This document shows, piece after piece, positions 1 through 7,607 of a stretch of DNA of 64,000 nt (position 1 is the first letter of the stretch; each line of letters opens with the position of its first letter). A program made the translations under genes and the position numbers. The stretch lies in the NCBI GenBank assembly GCA_030148805.1, contig JASBSS010000013.1, forward strand, positions 1 through 64,000, read 5' to 3'. Origin of the DNA: Thiogranum sp. GTDB lineage: Bacteria > Pseudomonadota > Gammaproteobacteria > DSM-19610. The notes beneath the pieces are model-generated. The model did not search any database and was not told the origin of the DNA. It saw only the letters and a program-made list of their open reading frames with translations.

Positions 1-15
1 GGTTGATAATTTCAT
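1..15 (-). CDS. 5' end of an unidentified gene leaving the left edge
   Basis: A minus-strand ATG lies at 15-13, preceded by a good Shine-Dalgarno (GAGG at 25-22, six-base spacer). Only the first five codons (M-K-L-S-T) are in the window, so the product cannot be named. The assignment rests on the ribosome binding site and on a plausible minus-strand promoter with a Fur-like box at 82-116. If correct, the gene is probably iron-responsive. Confidence 0.4.
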
Positions 16-81
16 GATTCGCCTCATTTGACTCCCAGGCGCAACACCTTGCCAAGTGTGCGTCTCCGTTTCATCAACAGT

Positions 82-116
82 TGTAATGATAATAATACTT
101 GACTCTTTTAGTCAAG
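82..116 (-). promoter_or_regulatory. Fur-like box and inverted repeat in a minus-strand promoter
   Basis: Positions 82-100 match about 13 of 19 bases of the Fur consensus (core aatgataataat). It abuts a perfect 7-base inverted repeat, CTTGACT/AGTCAAG, at 98-104 and 110-116. On the minus strand the right arm supplies a TTGACT -35-like element (115-110) and TATTAT (94-89) can serve as -10, with a short 15-base spacer. An iron repressor here would cover the -10. The consensus is known; its use here is inference. Confidence 0.4.
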
Positions 117-136
117 AATAATTCCCGGGCGGCCGG

Positions 137-165
137 AAAAAACCCTGTTTACAACCGTAAACAGG
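137..165 (-). terminator. Rho-independent terminator of the YbaK-HDOD gene
   Basis: A perfect 9-base-pair stem (CCTGTTTAC at 144-152 with GTAAACAGG at 157-165) and a four-base loop are followed on the minus strand by a run of six T (137-142 as A on the plus strand). It lies 57 bases after the stop of the minus-strand gene at 222. Confidence 0.8.
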
Positions 166-221
166 CGAGTTGGTAAAACTGCGGGGATAGAGGAAAATTT
201 ATCTCAAAAACCGGCGTCGTG

Positions 222-1613
222 TCAAGCGGCCAGACGTCGTGCCAGCTCGTCCATTTCTTCCCGGTTTTCAATAATTTTATTAGTTATTTCCATGACTTGG
301 TCTTCCTTCAGGCCGAGCATTTCGAGGCTGAAAGCCGGTAATCCGGGCCTGTCGGTCTCGCCCAGCCCGTGGACAGCCAGGGCGCGGTTGGCGACGAGCA
401 CCAGCTGCGGGCAGGTGCAGTGCGCGTCCCAGTAGCCTTCGTCGTGATGGTGGCGCACGGCGATGACCAGCTCCTGCGGCAGGCCCCAGGCCTCCATCAG
501 CCAAGCGCCGATCTGATCATGTGTGACACCCAGCACATGACGCTCCAGCTCCGTGGTGGCCATCTCCGGATTGGCCTGGGCGAAGCGGTTGAGAATGTAG
601 AACTCCGGCTGGAACGCGTGCCCCAGAACCAGGCGACCGAGGTTCTGTAAAAGGCCGGCGAGGTAGGCGGTGCCGCGCGCCGGCTGCTGCCGGCGCGGCA
701 GCAGCGCCGCCAGTTGTTCGACCAGCCGGGCGGCGTGCACCGAGTGACGCCAGAAGGCGTCTAGACCGAACGGCCCTTCCGGGGTGACCCGCAACGAGCG
801 TCCGATGGAAAACCCCAAGGCGAGATTGAGTACGAAATCGAAACCGAGCACTCGTGCGATGGCGCTCTGCAGATCCTTGATGCGCCCGGCGTAGCCGTAC
901 AGGGACGAGTTGGCGTAGCGCAGCACCTGGGCGGCGAGTGCGGGATCCTGCTCGATCACCTCGGCCAGTTGTCTGGCGTTGGCGCGGCTGTCGCCGGCCA
1001 GACGCAGGATATGCGCGGCGGAAACCGGCAGGGCGGGCAGTTCGTGGAATTCCTCGATATCGCGTTTGACGCGTGCCGGCGTGAACTGGTTGACTACTGC
1101 GGACAGCAAGTGGTCGTTATCGGCGCAATCCGCCCGCAGCGAAGCGACCGGCCGGGAGAAGCGGCCTTGCACGGATGTACCGAGCAGACGGCGAAAATCG
1201 TCCTGGCTGACCTGCAACAGGGTGGTGTGGACGCCGGGTTCGAAGGTCACCGTCTGCAGATCCGCGAGCGCCGTGTCGACCACCACATCCAGGTCATAGG
1301 CCGGTGCCACCGGCGGATAGGAGCGCGGCTCGCAGTCGTCGAAAATGGCGCTCAACTGGTTGCCCGGCACCAGTTCCAGGTCACGTTGCAGGAGGGTGCA
1401 CAGCGCTGCGAAATCCAACACATGATCGGCGGGCAGCACCGCCATCAGCAGGCCGCGGGCATCGACCAGGATCACCGCGCGCGCCAGCTGGGAAAACGGG
1501 ATGTCGCAGACCTCGGCGGCCTGGGCCAGGGTCGAGGTGCGTGGATGCGTCAGCATCTGGTAAGCGATATTCTCGCGCTCCAGGTAGGCGCGGACGTTCA
1601 GCGGCAGTCCCAT
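222..1613 (-). CDS. YbaK/aminoacyl-tRNA deacylase domain fused to HDOD domain protein
   Basis: A 463-residue cytoplasmic protein with two modules. Residues 1-150 resemble the YbaK/ProX aminoacyl-tRNA deacylase fold (for example L-x-H-P-R-T-S-T-L-A-Q-A near the start). Residues 185-400 are an HDOD output domain (E-L-P-A-L-P, then D-P-A-L-A-A-Q-V-L-R-Y-A-N-S). HDOD domains are HD-phosphohydrolase relatives that usually lack the catalytic HD pair and act in signalling. The ATG at 1613 has a strong AAAGGAAA site. This fusion recurs in gammaproteobacteria, but its physiological role is unknown; tRNA-linked stress sensing is a guess. It is transcribed divergently from rsd. Confidence 0.82.
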   Translation of the reverse strand: MGLPLNVRAYLERENIAYQMLTHPRTSTLAQAAEVCDIPFSQLARAVILVDARGLLMAVLPADHVLDFAALCTLLQRDLELVPGNQLSAIFDDCEPRSYPPVAPAYDLDVVVDTALADLQTVTFEPGVHTTLLQVSQDDFRRLLGTSVQGRFSRPVASLRADCADNDHLLSAVVNQFTPARVKRDIEEFHELPALPVSAAHILRLAGDSRANARQLAEVIEQDPALAAQVLRYANSSLYGYAGRIKDLQSAIARVLGFDFVLNLALGFSIGRSLRVTPEGPFGLDAFWRHSVHAARLVEQLAALLPRRQQPARGTAYLAGLLQNLGRLVLGHAFQPEFYILNRFAQANPEMATTELERHVLGVTHDQIGAWLMEAWGLPQELVIAVRHHHDEGYWDAHCTCPQLVLVANRALAVHGLGETDRPGLPAFSLEMLGLKEDQVMEITNKIIENREEMDELARRLAA

Positions 1614-1816
1614 TCTGATTTCCTTTATTCTGATTGCATTGGCAAGCTAAAAAGCAAAAAACGAACCATCCTTGAAAAAATCTTGCAATTCAGTATCCTG
1701 AGCTATCGGAGCGGGGCTGGATCCGGTGCAAGCGACAGAGCTTCGACGCTCGGGCGGGCCGGTTACTGTTAGAATCCCGGCTATTGACTATAAATTCAGG
1801 TGAGTGGAGCCATCCG

Positions 1817-2284
1817 ATGAAGAGCGAAAACGCCGTAGACAACGACCGCCGCAGTCGGTCGAAAGAGAAACTGGCAACACTGGTCAAAACCCGCAGCGAC
1901 ACGCTTTCTCTTTATACCGAATTGGCCAACCAGCGCCCCTTCGAAGCCGACGAGGTCACCAACGAGGCGCTGCAGGAGTTCTGTCAGGCGTTGATCGACT
2001 ATGCCGCCAGCGCACACTTCCAGCTTTACCGATTCATCTCCGATCGCCTGGAGCGCCGTACTCCGGTATTGGCGGTGGCCGACAAGGTCTATCCAAAAAT
2101 CGTCCAGACCACCGACAGCATCCTGCGTTTCAATGATAAATATGAAGCGGTGAATCTGGTCAACGGCGATCGGGAAATACTCGGCTTGCTGGACTCCGAC
2201 CTCTCCCGTCTGGGGGAAACTCTGGCCGAACGCATCCAGCTTGAGGATCAGGTGATCGGTGCGATCACCGGTCAGTCACACTAG
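1817..2284 (+). CDS. rsd: Rsd/AlgQ family anti-sigma-70 regulator
   Basis: A 155-residue, mainly helical protein matching the Rsd/AlgQ family. In E. coli Rsd binds region 4 of sigma-70 in stationary phase; AlgQ in Pseudomonas affects alginate and siderophore genes. Recognisable segments include the N-terminal helix with K-L-V-K-T-R-x-D-x-L-S-L-Y and Q-A-L-I-D-Y-x-S-A-x-H-F-x-L-Y. I chose the ATG at 1817 because GGAG sits seven bases upstream (1806-1809); an in-frame TTG at 1784 has no comparable site. The 3' end overlaps the converging methyltransferase-like gene by four bases. Confidence 0.85.
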   Translation: MKSENAVDNDRRSRSKEKLATLVKTRSDTLSLYTELANQRPFEADEVTNEALQEFCQALIDYAASAHFQLYRFISDRLERRTPVLAVADKVYPKIVQTTDSILRFNDKYEAVNLVNGDREILGLLDSDLSRLGETLAERIQLEDQVIGAITGQSH

Positions 2285-2955
2285 GGAAACGGCTCGGGAG
2301 GCGACCGGTCCCGACTCTGGCGCAACAGCTGGTCCGCCTCCGCCATGCTGAGATGACGCCAGGGCAGCGGCAGCAGGCCCGGCACCAGTGCCCGATAGCG
2401 CTTATAGCTGTCACCGTACAAAGCGATCAGTTTATTTTCTTCGAGGCGTGAGCCGACGATCAGGTAGAGGGTCAGCAGCACCGCCGTGAGCAGCAACGCT
2501 GCGTTCATCTCCCGCGTCCACAGGATCACCAGTGCGAAAAAATACCAGGGATGGCGGACCCAGCGGTGCAGCGGGGAGAGCGTCAACGGCGCCTGGTCCA
2601 AGCTGTCCGCCGCTGGCCGGCGCCACTGCCGCGTACCGAGAAATTCCGCCATATCGTAATAGCGCAGACTCCAGAGAAAACCGGCCAGCGCCAGCAGCGC
2701 CGCCGCGTCGGCGAACCAGGACAGTGGAGGTGTCCAGCGCCACAGCGGCGCTGGCGGATAGCCCGCCAGCAGCGCCAGCGGGGGCAACAGCAGGACGGCG
2801 GCGAGCAGGTTGTAGCACAACCGGTAGCAGCGATACTGCCGCGGGAACCGGCGTTGCGCGGCCCGTTTGCTACGGTTGGCGGCCAGCAGGCTGTGCAGCA
2901 GGGCATAGAACAGCCAGAAACCGGCCAGCAGGGTCAATTGCAGAGCAGGCGACAT
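2281..2955 (-). CDS. Membrane protein of the isoprenylcysteine methyltransferase / NnrU-like family
   Basis: A 224-residue integral membrane protein with about five hydrophobic segments. The C-terminal part carries the R-H-P-W-Y motif followed by E-E-N-K-L-I-x-x-Y-G-x-x-Y, typical of ICMT/PEMT-like membrane methyltransferases and the related NnrU and MddA proteins. These bind S-adenosylmethionine near the C terminus. The substrate cannot be told from sequence. The gene converges on rsd and has no obvious operon partner. Confidence 0.65.
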   Translation of the reverse strand: MSPALQLTLLAGFWLFYALLHSLLAANRSKRAAQRRFPRQYRCYRLCYNLLAAVLLLPPLALLAGYPPAPLWRWTPPLSWFADAAALLALAGFLWSLRYYDMAEFLGTRQWRRPAADSLDQAPLTLSPLHRWVRHPWYFFALVILWTREMNAALLLTAVLLTLYLIVGSRLEENKLIALYGDSYKRYRALVPGLLPLPWRHLSMAEADQLLRQSRDRSPPEPFP

Positions 2956-3000
2956 GAGCCAAAGTGTAGTCGGCGGGGGAGGCTGGGGGTGTCATACATT

Positions 3001-3035
3001 AGAAAATTATAATAAAATAAATTAATGTAGGACAT
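3001..3035 (+). promoter_or_regulatory. AT-rich region with a candidate -10 ahead of fbp
   Basis: The otherwise GC-rich intergenic stretch 2956-3115 contains an AT-rich block with an exact TATAAT at 3008-3013. No convincing -35 is spaced correctly, so this is only a candidate promoter. The downstream leader to the fbp ATG is about 95 bases. Confidence 0.3.
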
Positions 3036-3115
3036 CGACCGCGTTTATGCGTGGAACAGGCCTGTGGGGGCCTGTCGATGACCGTCGCGCTTAAAAAATA
3101 TCGAGGACAAGGACA

Positions 3116-4144
3116 ATGGAACAGGGTACCACTTTGACACAATTCATTATCGAGGAGCAGCGCCGCACGCCCGGTGCCACGGGTGACTTCACGTCGCTGC
3201 TGAACGATATCTTGACGGCCTGTAAAAAAATCTCCTGTACCGTCAACCGCGGTGGCCTGATCGGCGTTCTGGGTTCCGCCGGAACGGAGAATGTGCAGGG
3301 CGAAACGCAGAAGAAACTCGACATCATCAGCAACGATGTCATGGTCAGCGCCCTGGAGTGGACCGGTCATCTGGCCGGTATGGCCTCGGAGGAAATGGAG
3401 GACCCGCTGCCGATTCCCGACCTCTATCCGCGCGGCAAGTACCTTATTTTGTTCGATCCGCTGGATGGTTCTTCCAATATCGATGTGAACTTGTCGGTCG
3501 GCACTATTTTTTCCGTGTTGCGTTGCCCGCCGGGCGTGGACAATCCGCGGGTCGAGGATTTCCTCCAGCCCGGCACGCGTCAGGTCTGCGCCGGTTACGC
3601 GCTCTACGGGCCGTCGACCATGCTGGTGTTGACCACCGGTCACGGGGTCAACGGCTTCACGCTGGATCGCGGCGTCGGCGAATTCATTCTCAGTCATCCC
3701 GACATGCGGGTGCCCGCGTCGACACGTGAATTCGCCATCAACATGTCCAACCAGCGGTTCTGGAACCATGCCGTGTCGCGTTACGTCGACGAATGCCTGC
3801 TGGGCAAGGACGGCCCGCGCGGCGAGAACTTCAATATGCGCTGGGTCGCCTCTATGGTCGCCGAGGTCCACCGTATTCTCACCCGCGGCGGTATCTTCAT
3901 GTATCCCGCCGACAGCCGTCCTGGCGCGGAAAACGGCAAACTGCGTCTGATGTATGAAGCCAACCCCATGAGTTTCATCATCGAGCAGGCCGGCGGCGCC
4001 AGCCACACCGGCCACGAGCGGATTCTCGACGTGGCCCCCCAGGGTCTGCACCAGCGGGTGCCGGTGATCCTGGGGTCGCGCGAGGAAGTCGAGCGCGTTG
4101 TCGGTTACCACGGTGGCGGGGACGGGGATCGTCGCGTCGCCTGA
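3116..4144 (+). CDS. fbp: Class I fructose-1,6-bisphosphatase
   Basis: A 342-residue cytoplasmic enzyme that hydrolyses fructose 1,6-bisphosphate to fructose 6-phosphate, in gluconeogenesis and, in autotrophs, the Calvin cycle. The metal and substrate site [11 protein letters not shown] is intact at about residues 118-128, and length and end points match the class I family (E. coli Fbp 332). The ATG at 3116 follows an AGGACAAGGA ribosome site. The gene is monocistronic: a strong terminator lies 25 bases after the stop. No other Calvin-cycle gene is in view, so autotrophy is not shown. Confidence 0.96.
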   Translation: MEQGTTLTQFIIEEQRRTPGATGDFTSLLNDILTACKKISCTVNRGGLIGVLGSAGTENVQGETQKKLDIISNDVMVSALEWTGHLAGMASEEMEDPLPIPDLYPRGKYLILFDPLDGSSNIDVNLSVGTIFSVLRCPPGVDNPRVEDFLQPGTRQVCAGYALYGPSTMLVLTTGHGVNGFTLDRGVGEFILSHPDMRVPASTREFAINMSNQRFWNHAVSRYVDECLLGKDGPRGENFNMRWVASMVAEVHRILTRGGIFMYPADSRPGAENGKLRLMYEANPMSFIIEQAGGASHTGHERILDVAPQGLHQRVPVILGSREEVERVVGYHGGGDGDRRVA

Positions 4145-4169
4145 ACACGGACCATTAGGTGAATCCCGG

Positions 4170-4201
4170 GCCGGACAGCGTGTATGCTCTGTCCGGCTTT
4201 T
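4170..4201 (+). terminator. Rho-independent terminator after fbp
   Basis: The nine-base-pair stem GCCGGACAG (4170-4178) / CTGTCCGGC (4189-4197) has a ten-base loop and is followed by TTTTCTTTTT. It lies between fbp and mazG. Confidence 0.88.
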
Positions 4202-4220
4202 CTTTTTCAGGGAACGGTTG

Positions 4221-4944
4221 ATGGACGATTCACGGCGTGGGACATCCCGGCTCGACGAACTGCTCGATATCATGGCGCGGCTGCGCGACCCCGAGCGCGG
4301 CTGTCCCTGGGATCTGCAACAGGATTTTTCCACCGTCGCGCCCTACACGCTGGAAGAAGCCTACGAGGTGGTCGACGCCATTGCACGAAACCAGGCGCGG
4401 GACTTGTGTGACGAGCTGGGCGATCTGCGGGAAAATGATCCGGCGCCACCCGCATGTGTTCGCCGGCGAACAGATCGCAGACGCGGCGCAGCAGGCCGCG
4501 GCGTGGGAGCGGCACAAGGCGGCCGAACGCGGCGCCCGGTCCAGCGCCGAGCACAGCGCATTGGAGGGCGTGCCATTGGCATTGCCGGCGCTTGTGCGGG
4601 CGCAGAAGCTGCAGCGCCGTGCCGCGCGGCAGGGCTTCGACTGGAAGCAGCGCCAGCAGGTGGTGGCCAAACTCGACGAGGAAATCGGGGAGCTGAAAAG
4701 CGCGCTGAGCGACGGCGAACCGCTGGCACGCGTACAGGAGGAGTTGGGCGACGTGCTTTTCAGCGCCGTGAACCTGGCCCGGTTTGTGGACGCCGACGCC
4801 GAGACTCTGCTGCGTTGCGCCAACGAGAAATTCAGCGCGCGTTTCCGCCGCGTCGAAGCCTTCGCCGCCGAACAGGGAAAGCCGCTGCCGGAGTGCTCGC
4901 TTGAACAGATGGAAGCCTGGTGGCAGCGGGCAAAGGATAGCTGA
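4221..4944 (+). pseudogene. mazG: mazG, nucleoside triphosphate pyrophosphohydrolase, broken by an internal out-of-frame deletion
   Basis: MazG hydrolyses (d)NTPs to monophosphates and pyrophosphate. Frame 1 from the ATG at 4221 gives a normal start (R-L-R-D-P-E-R-G-C-P-W-D, then E-E-A-Y-E-V-V-D-A) up to D-E-L-G-D-L at 4413-4427. The gene then continues in another frame as A-I-C-G-K-M-I-R-R-H-P-H-V-F through the second domain (E-E-I-G-E-L, E-E-L-G-D-V) to the stop at 4944. About 26 family residues between the two parts are absent. The junction falls on GCGATCTG (4420-4427), which reads as the end of one part and the start of the other, as expected from deletion between direct repeats. Unbroken translation is impossible. 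A restart at ATG 4435 could make only the second domain. Confidence 0.85.
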
Positions 4945-5005
4945 TGGCGGGTCTGCGGGTGTAAACGCCGGTGACGGTGACCGGCGCCGTGCAAGGATCA
5001 CGTTG

Positions 5006-5860
5006 ATGCCGCTACGCCGGCTCCTGTTGTTGTCATGTATCGGATCGCTGGCGGCCTGTAGCGAGCTGTTTTTCGTGCCCGCCAAAGACATGGTCCGGAC
5101 CCCTGCAAGCCTGGGCCTGGAATACCGCGACGTCGGCGTCGACGTTGCACACGGCGTGCAGTTGCGCGGTTGGTTGCTCGAAGGAATCGCGCCGGTCAAA
5201 GGCACGGTGGTGTTCCTGCACGGAAACGCTCAGAACATCAGCTATCACCTAGCCTCGGTGGATTGGCTGCCGCAGCGCCATTACAACGTCTTTATTTATG
5301 ATTACCGCGGTTACGGCGAGTCGAGTGGCCGCCCGTCCATAGCAACTTCAGTGACGGATTTTCCCTTCGTCATGGACGCTCTGCAGGCCATGCTCCCCGC
5401 GGCTCAACGGCGCTATGTTGTGTTCGGGCAGAGTCTCGGCGGCAGCTTCGCGATTGCCCAGGTGGCGCGTTACAAAGACCGTTATCCGATCAAGGCGCTG
5501 ATCGTCGACAGCGGGTTTGCCGGGTTTCGGCGTATCGCCAGAGAGAAACTGCACGATTTCGCGCTGACGCGCCCATTTGATTGGCTGCTGCAGTGGTTGT
5601 TCCCCGACCAACCCGATGTGCTGCGAGACGTCGCCCGCATTCATCCGCTGCCGCTTCTGATCATTCACGGTCTGGCCGATACGATCGTTCCGGCCCGGCA
5701 CGCCGAACTTTTGTTCCAGCACGCATCGCAGCCAAAGGCGCTGTGGCTGATACCCGGGGTAGGGCATATCCGTTTTCTCAGCGCGGCGGCGGGCCGTGAT
5801 CGCCTTGCCCGATATCTGGACGCTCGGTTCGATCGGTCAGTGTCGCCAAATTTGCACTAA
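5006..5860 (+). CDS. Alpha/beta hydrolase lipoprotein
   Basis: A 284-residue protein with a short lipoprotein signal ending in the lipobox L-A-A-C (Cys about residue 18), so probably attached to the outer or inner membrane on the periplasmic side. The hydrolase fold shows the oxyanion stretch F-L-H-G-N-A, nucleophile elbow G-Q-S-L-G-G-S, acid D in H-G-L-A-D-T-I-V-P and His in G-V-G-H-I. It resembles BEM46/ABHD13-type serine hydrolases of unknown substrate. I chose the ATG at 5006, downstream of CAAGGA, because the in-frame extension upstream is only a shadow of mazG. Confidence 0.75.
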   Translation: MPLRRLLLLSCIGSLAACSELFFVPAKDMVRTPASLGLEYRDVGVDVAHGVQLRGWLLEGIAPVKGTVVFLHGNAQNISYHLASVDWLPQRHYNVFIYDYRGYGESSGRPSIATSVTDFPFVMDALQAMLPAAQRRYVVFGQSLGGSFAIAQVARYKDRYPIKALIVDSGFAGFRRIAREKLHDFALTRPFDWLLQWLFPDQPDVLRDVARIHPLPLLIIHGLADTIVPARHAELLFQHASQPKALWLIPGVGHIRFLSAAAGRDRLARYLDARFDRSVSPNLH

Positions 5861-5927
5861 TTCTGTGCATATCGGGCCCCATTTTTGACAACCTGCCCGG
5901 CGGTGGTGAACGGGTGCCGGTAAAAAT

Positions 5928-5955
5928 TTGATAACCACAGTGAAAACATTAAGAT
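5928..5955 (+). promoter_or_regulatory. Candidate sigma-70 promoter of the ammonium transporter gene
   Basis: TTGATA (5928-5933) and TAAGAT (5950-5955) are separated by 16 bases in an AT-rich interval upstream of the transporter ATG at 6013. I see no clear -24/-12 sigma-54 element, which would be usual for nitrogen control. Confidence 0.4.
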
Positions 5956-6012
5956 ATCCCCTTTATACAATAACCGGCTGAACGCACCTTTTTCGCCCCC
6001 TCGGAGACCCCA

Positions 6013-7209
6013 ATGGAAAATTATCAAGCTGGCAGTGACGTTCTGTTCATTCTACTCGGCGCCATTATGGTGTTGGCCATGCATGCGGGTTTTGCGTTTC
6101 TCGAGGTCGGCACTGTGCGCGAAAAAAACCAGGTCAACGCGCTGGTGAAAATCATCGCCGATTTCGCCATGTCCACGATCGCCTATTTTTTTATCGGTTT
6201 CAGCGTCGCCTACGGCGTGGACTTCTTTTCCGGCGCGCAAGTGTTGAGCGCCAAGCACGGCTACGAATTGGTGAAGTTCTTTTTCCTGTTGACCTTCGCC
6301 GCGGCCATTCCGGCGATCATCTCCGGCGGCATCGCCGAGCGGGCCCGTTTCAATCCACAACTGCTCGCCACCTTTGTGCTGGTGGCGGCGGTCTATCCTT
6401 TCTTCGAGGGCATCACCTGGAACGGCAATTACGGTGTGCAGTCCTGGATCGAAGCCACCACCGGCGCGGCGTTCCATGATTTCGCCGGTTCGGTGGTGGT
6501 ACACGCCATGGGTGGCTGGATCGCATTGACCGCGGTGCTGTTGCTGGGACCGCGCCACGGACGCTACACCCGAGAGGGGGGGGTCACCGCGCATCCGCCG
6601 TCGAGTATTCCGTTCCTGGCCCTGGGTGCCTGGATTCTTTCGGTCGGCTGGTTCGGCTTCAACGTGATGTCGGCGCAGACCATCGACGCGGTCAGCGGTC
6701 TGGTGGCGGCCAATTCGCTGATGGCCATGGTCGGTGGCATTCTCGCCGCGTTGTTCGTCGGTCGTAACGATCCGGGTTTCGTCCACAACGGTCCGCTGGC
6801 GGGGCTGGTGGCGATCTGTGCCGGTTCCGACGTCATGCATCCGCTGGGAGCGCTGACCACCGGCGCGGTCGCCGGCGCGCTGTTCGTGTGGCTGTTCACC
6901 CTCACGCAGAATCGCTGGAAAATCGATGACGTCCTCGGCGTCTGGCCGCTGCACGGTCTGTGCGGCGCCTGGGGCGGTATCGCCTGCGGCATTTTCGGCA
7001 GCCAGTCGCTCGGCGGTCTCGGCGGTGTCAGTATGGGCGCGCAGCTGATTGGTACCGCACTGGGTATCGGCGTGGCACTGATCGGCGGCTTCATCACCTA
7101 TGGCGCGATCAAGCTGCTGATGGGGTTGCGTCTGGATCAGGAAGAGGAATTCCGCGGCGCCGATCTGAGTATTCACCATATCACGGCGACACCGGAGTTC
7201 GACCGCTGA
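6013..7209 (+). CDS. amt: Ammonium transporter (Amt family)
   Basis: A 398-residue inner-membrane channel with about eleven hydrophobic segments. Family hallmarks include H-A-G-F-A-F-L-E-V-G near the N terminus and the pore-lining twin histidines in V-V-V-H-A-M-G-G (about residue 164) and W-P-L-H-G-L-C-G-A-W-G-G (about 315). It conducts ammonium/ammonia. It lacks the cleavable signal of E. coli AmtB, and no glnK or other PII gene is adjacent, which is unusual since amt and glnK are often paired. Confidence 0.93.
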   Translation: MENYQAGSDVLFILLGAIMVLAMHAGFAFLEVGTVREKNQVNALVKIIADFAMSTIAYFFIGFSVAYGVDFFSGAQVLSAKHGYELVKFFFLLTFAAAIPAIISGGIAERARFNPQLLATFVLVAAVYPFFEGITWNGNYGVQSWIEATTGAAFHDFAGSVVVHAMGGWIALTAVLLLGPRHGRYTREGGVTAHPPSSIPFLALGAWILSVGWFGFNVMSAQTIDAVSGLVAANSLMAMVGGILAALFVGRNDPGFVHNGPLAGLVAICAGSDVMHPLGALTTGAVAGALFVWLFTLTQNRWKIDDVLGVWPLHGLCGAWGGIACGIFGSQSLGGLGGVSMGAQLIGTALGIGVALIGGFITYGAIKLLMGLRLDQEEEFRGADLSIHHITATPEFDR

Positions 7210-7282
7210 GAGAAGGCAGGCGCCGGCGCGCCGGCGTCACCGCGTTGCTATTTGTACGCGCTTTCATTAAAGTGCCGCCAAG

Positions 7283-7476
7283 CTTCAGGTGCTCCCAGGG
7301 TTATTCAACCGGGGAGTGAAACGGGAAGCCGGTGCGTCCGCATCCAGTGGACTAGGCCGGCGCTGCCCCCGCAACGGTAAGTGGGTGTAGGCGGATCATC
7401 ATGCCACTGTGGACAACACGGGAAGGCGATTCGCCGGAAAGGTGACTTTCACTCGCGAGCCCGGAGACCGGCCTGC
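7283..7476 (+). ncRNA. Cobalamin riboswitch
   Basis: Conserved blocks appear in order: CAGGTGCTCCC (about 7286), GGGAAGCCGGTG, GCTGCCCCCGCAACGGTAA (7362-7380), CCACTG, GGGAAGGCG, and the B12 box GAGCCCGGAGACCGGCCTG (7457-7475). Such RNAs bind adenosylcobalamin and lower expression of downstream genes. The next gene is btuB, 132 bases on, leaving room for an expression platform. The boundaries are approximate. Confidence 0.93.
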
Positions 7477-7607
7477 GGCGATACGGCCACGCGGAGGGCG
7501 TTGGCGCTGCGCGGTATTTTCCGATTCCGACGTCCTTCCTCCCCGTGGTTTGCTACAACAGGGTATGCCGTGCGCGCGGGTGTGCGCCCGGCGACGGGAA
7601 TAACCTT

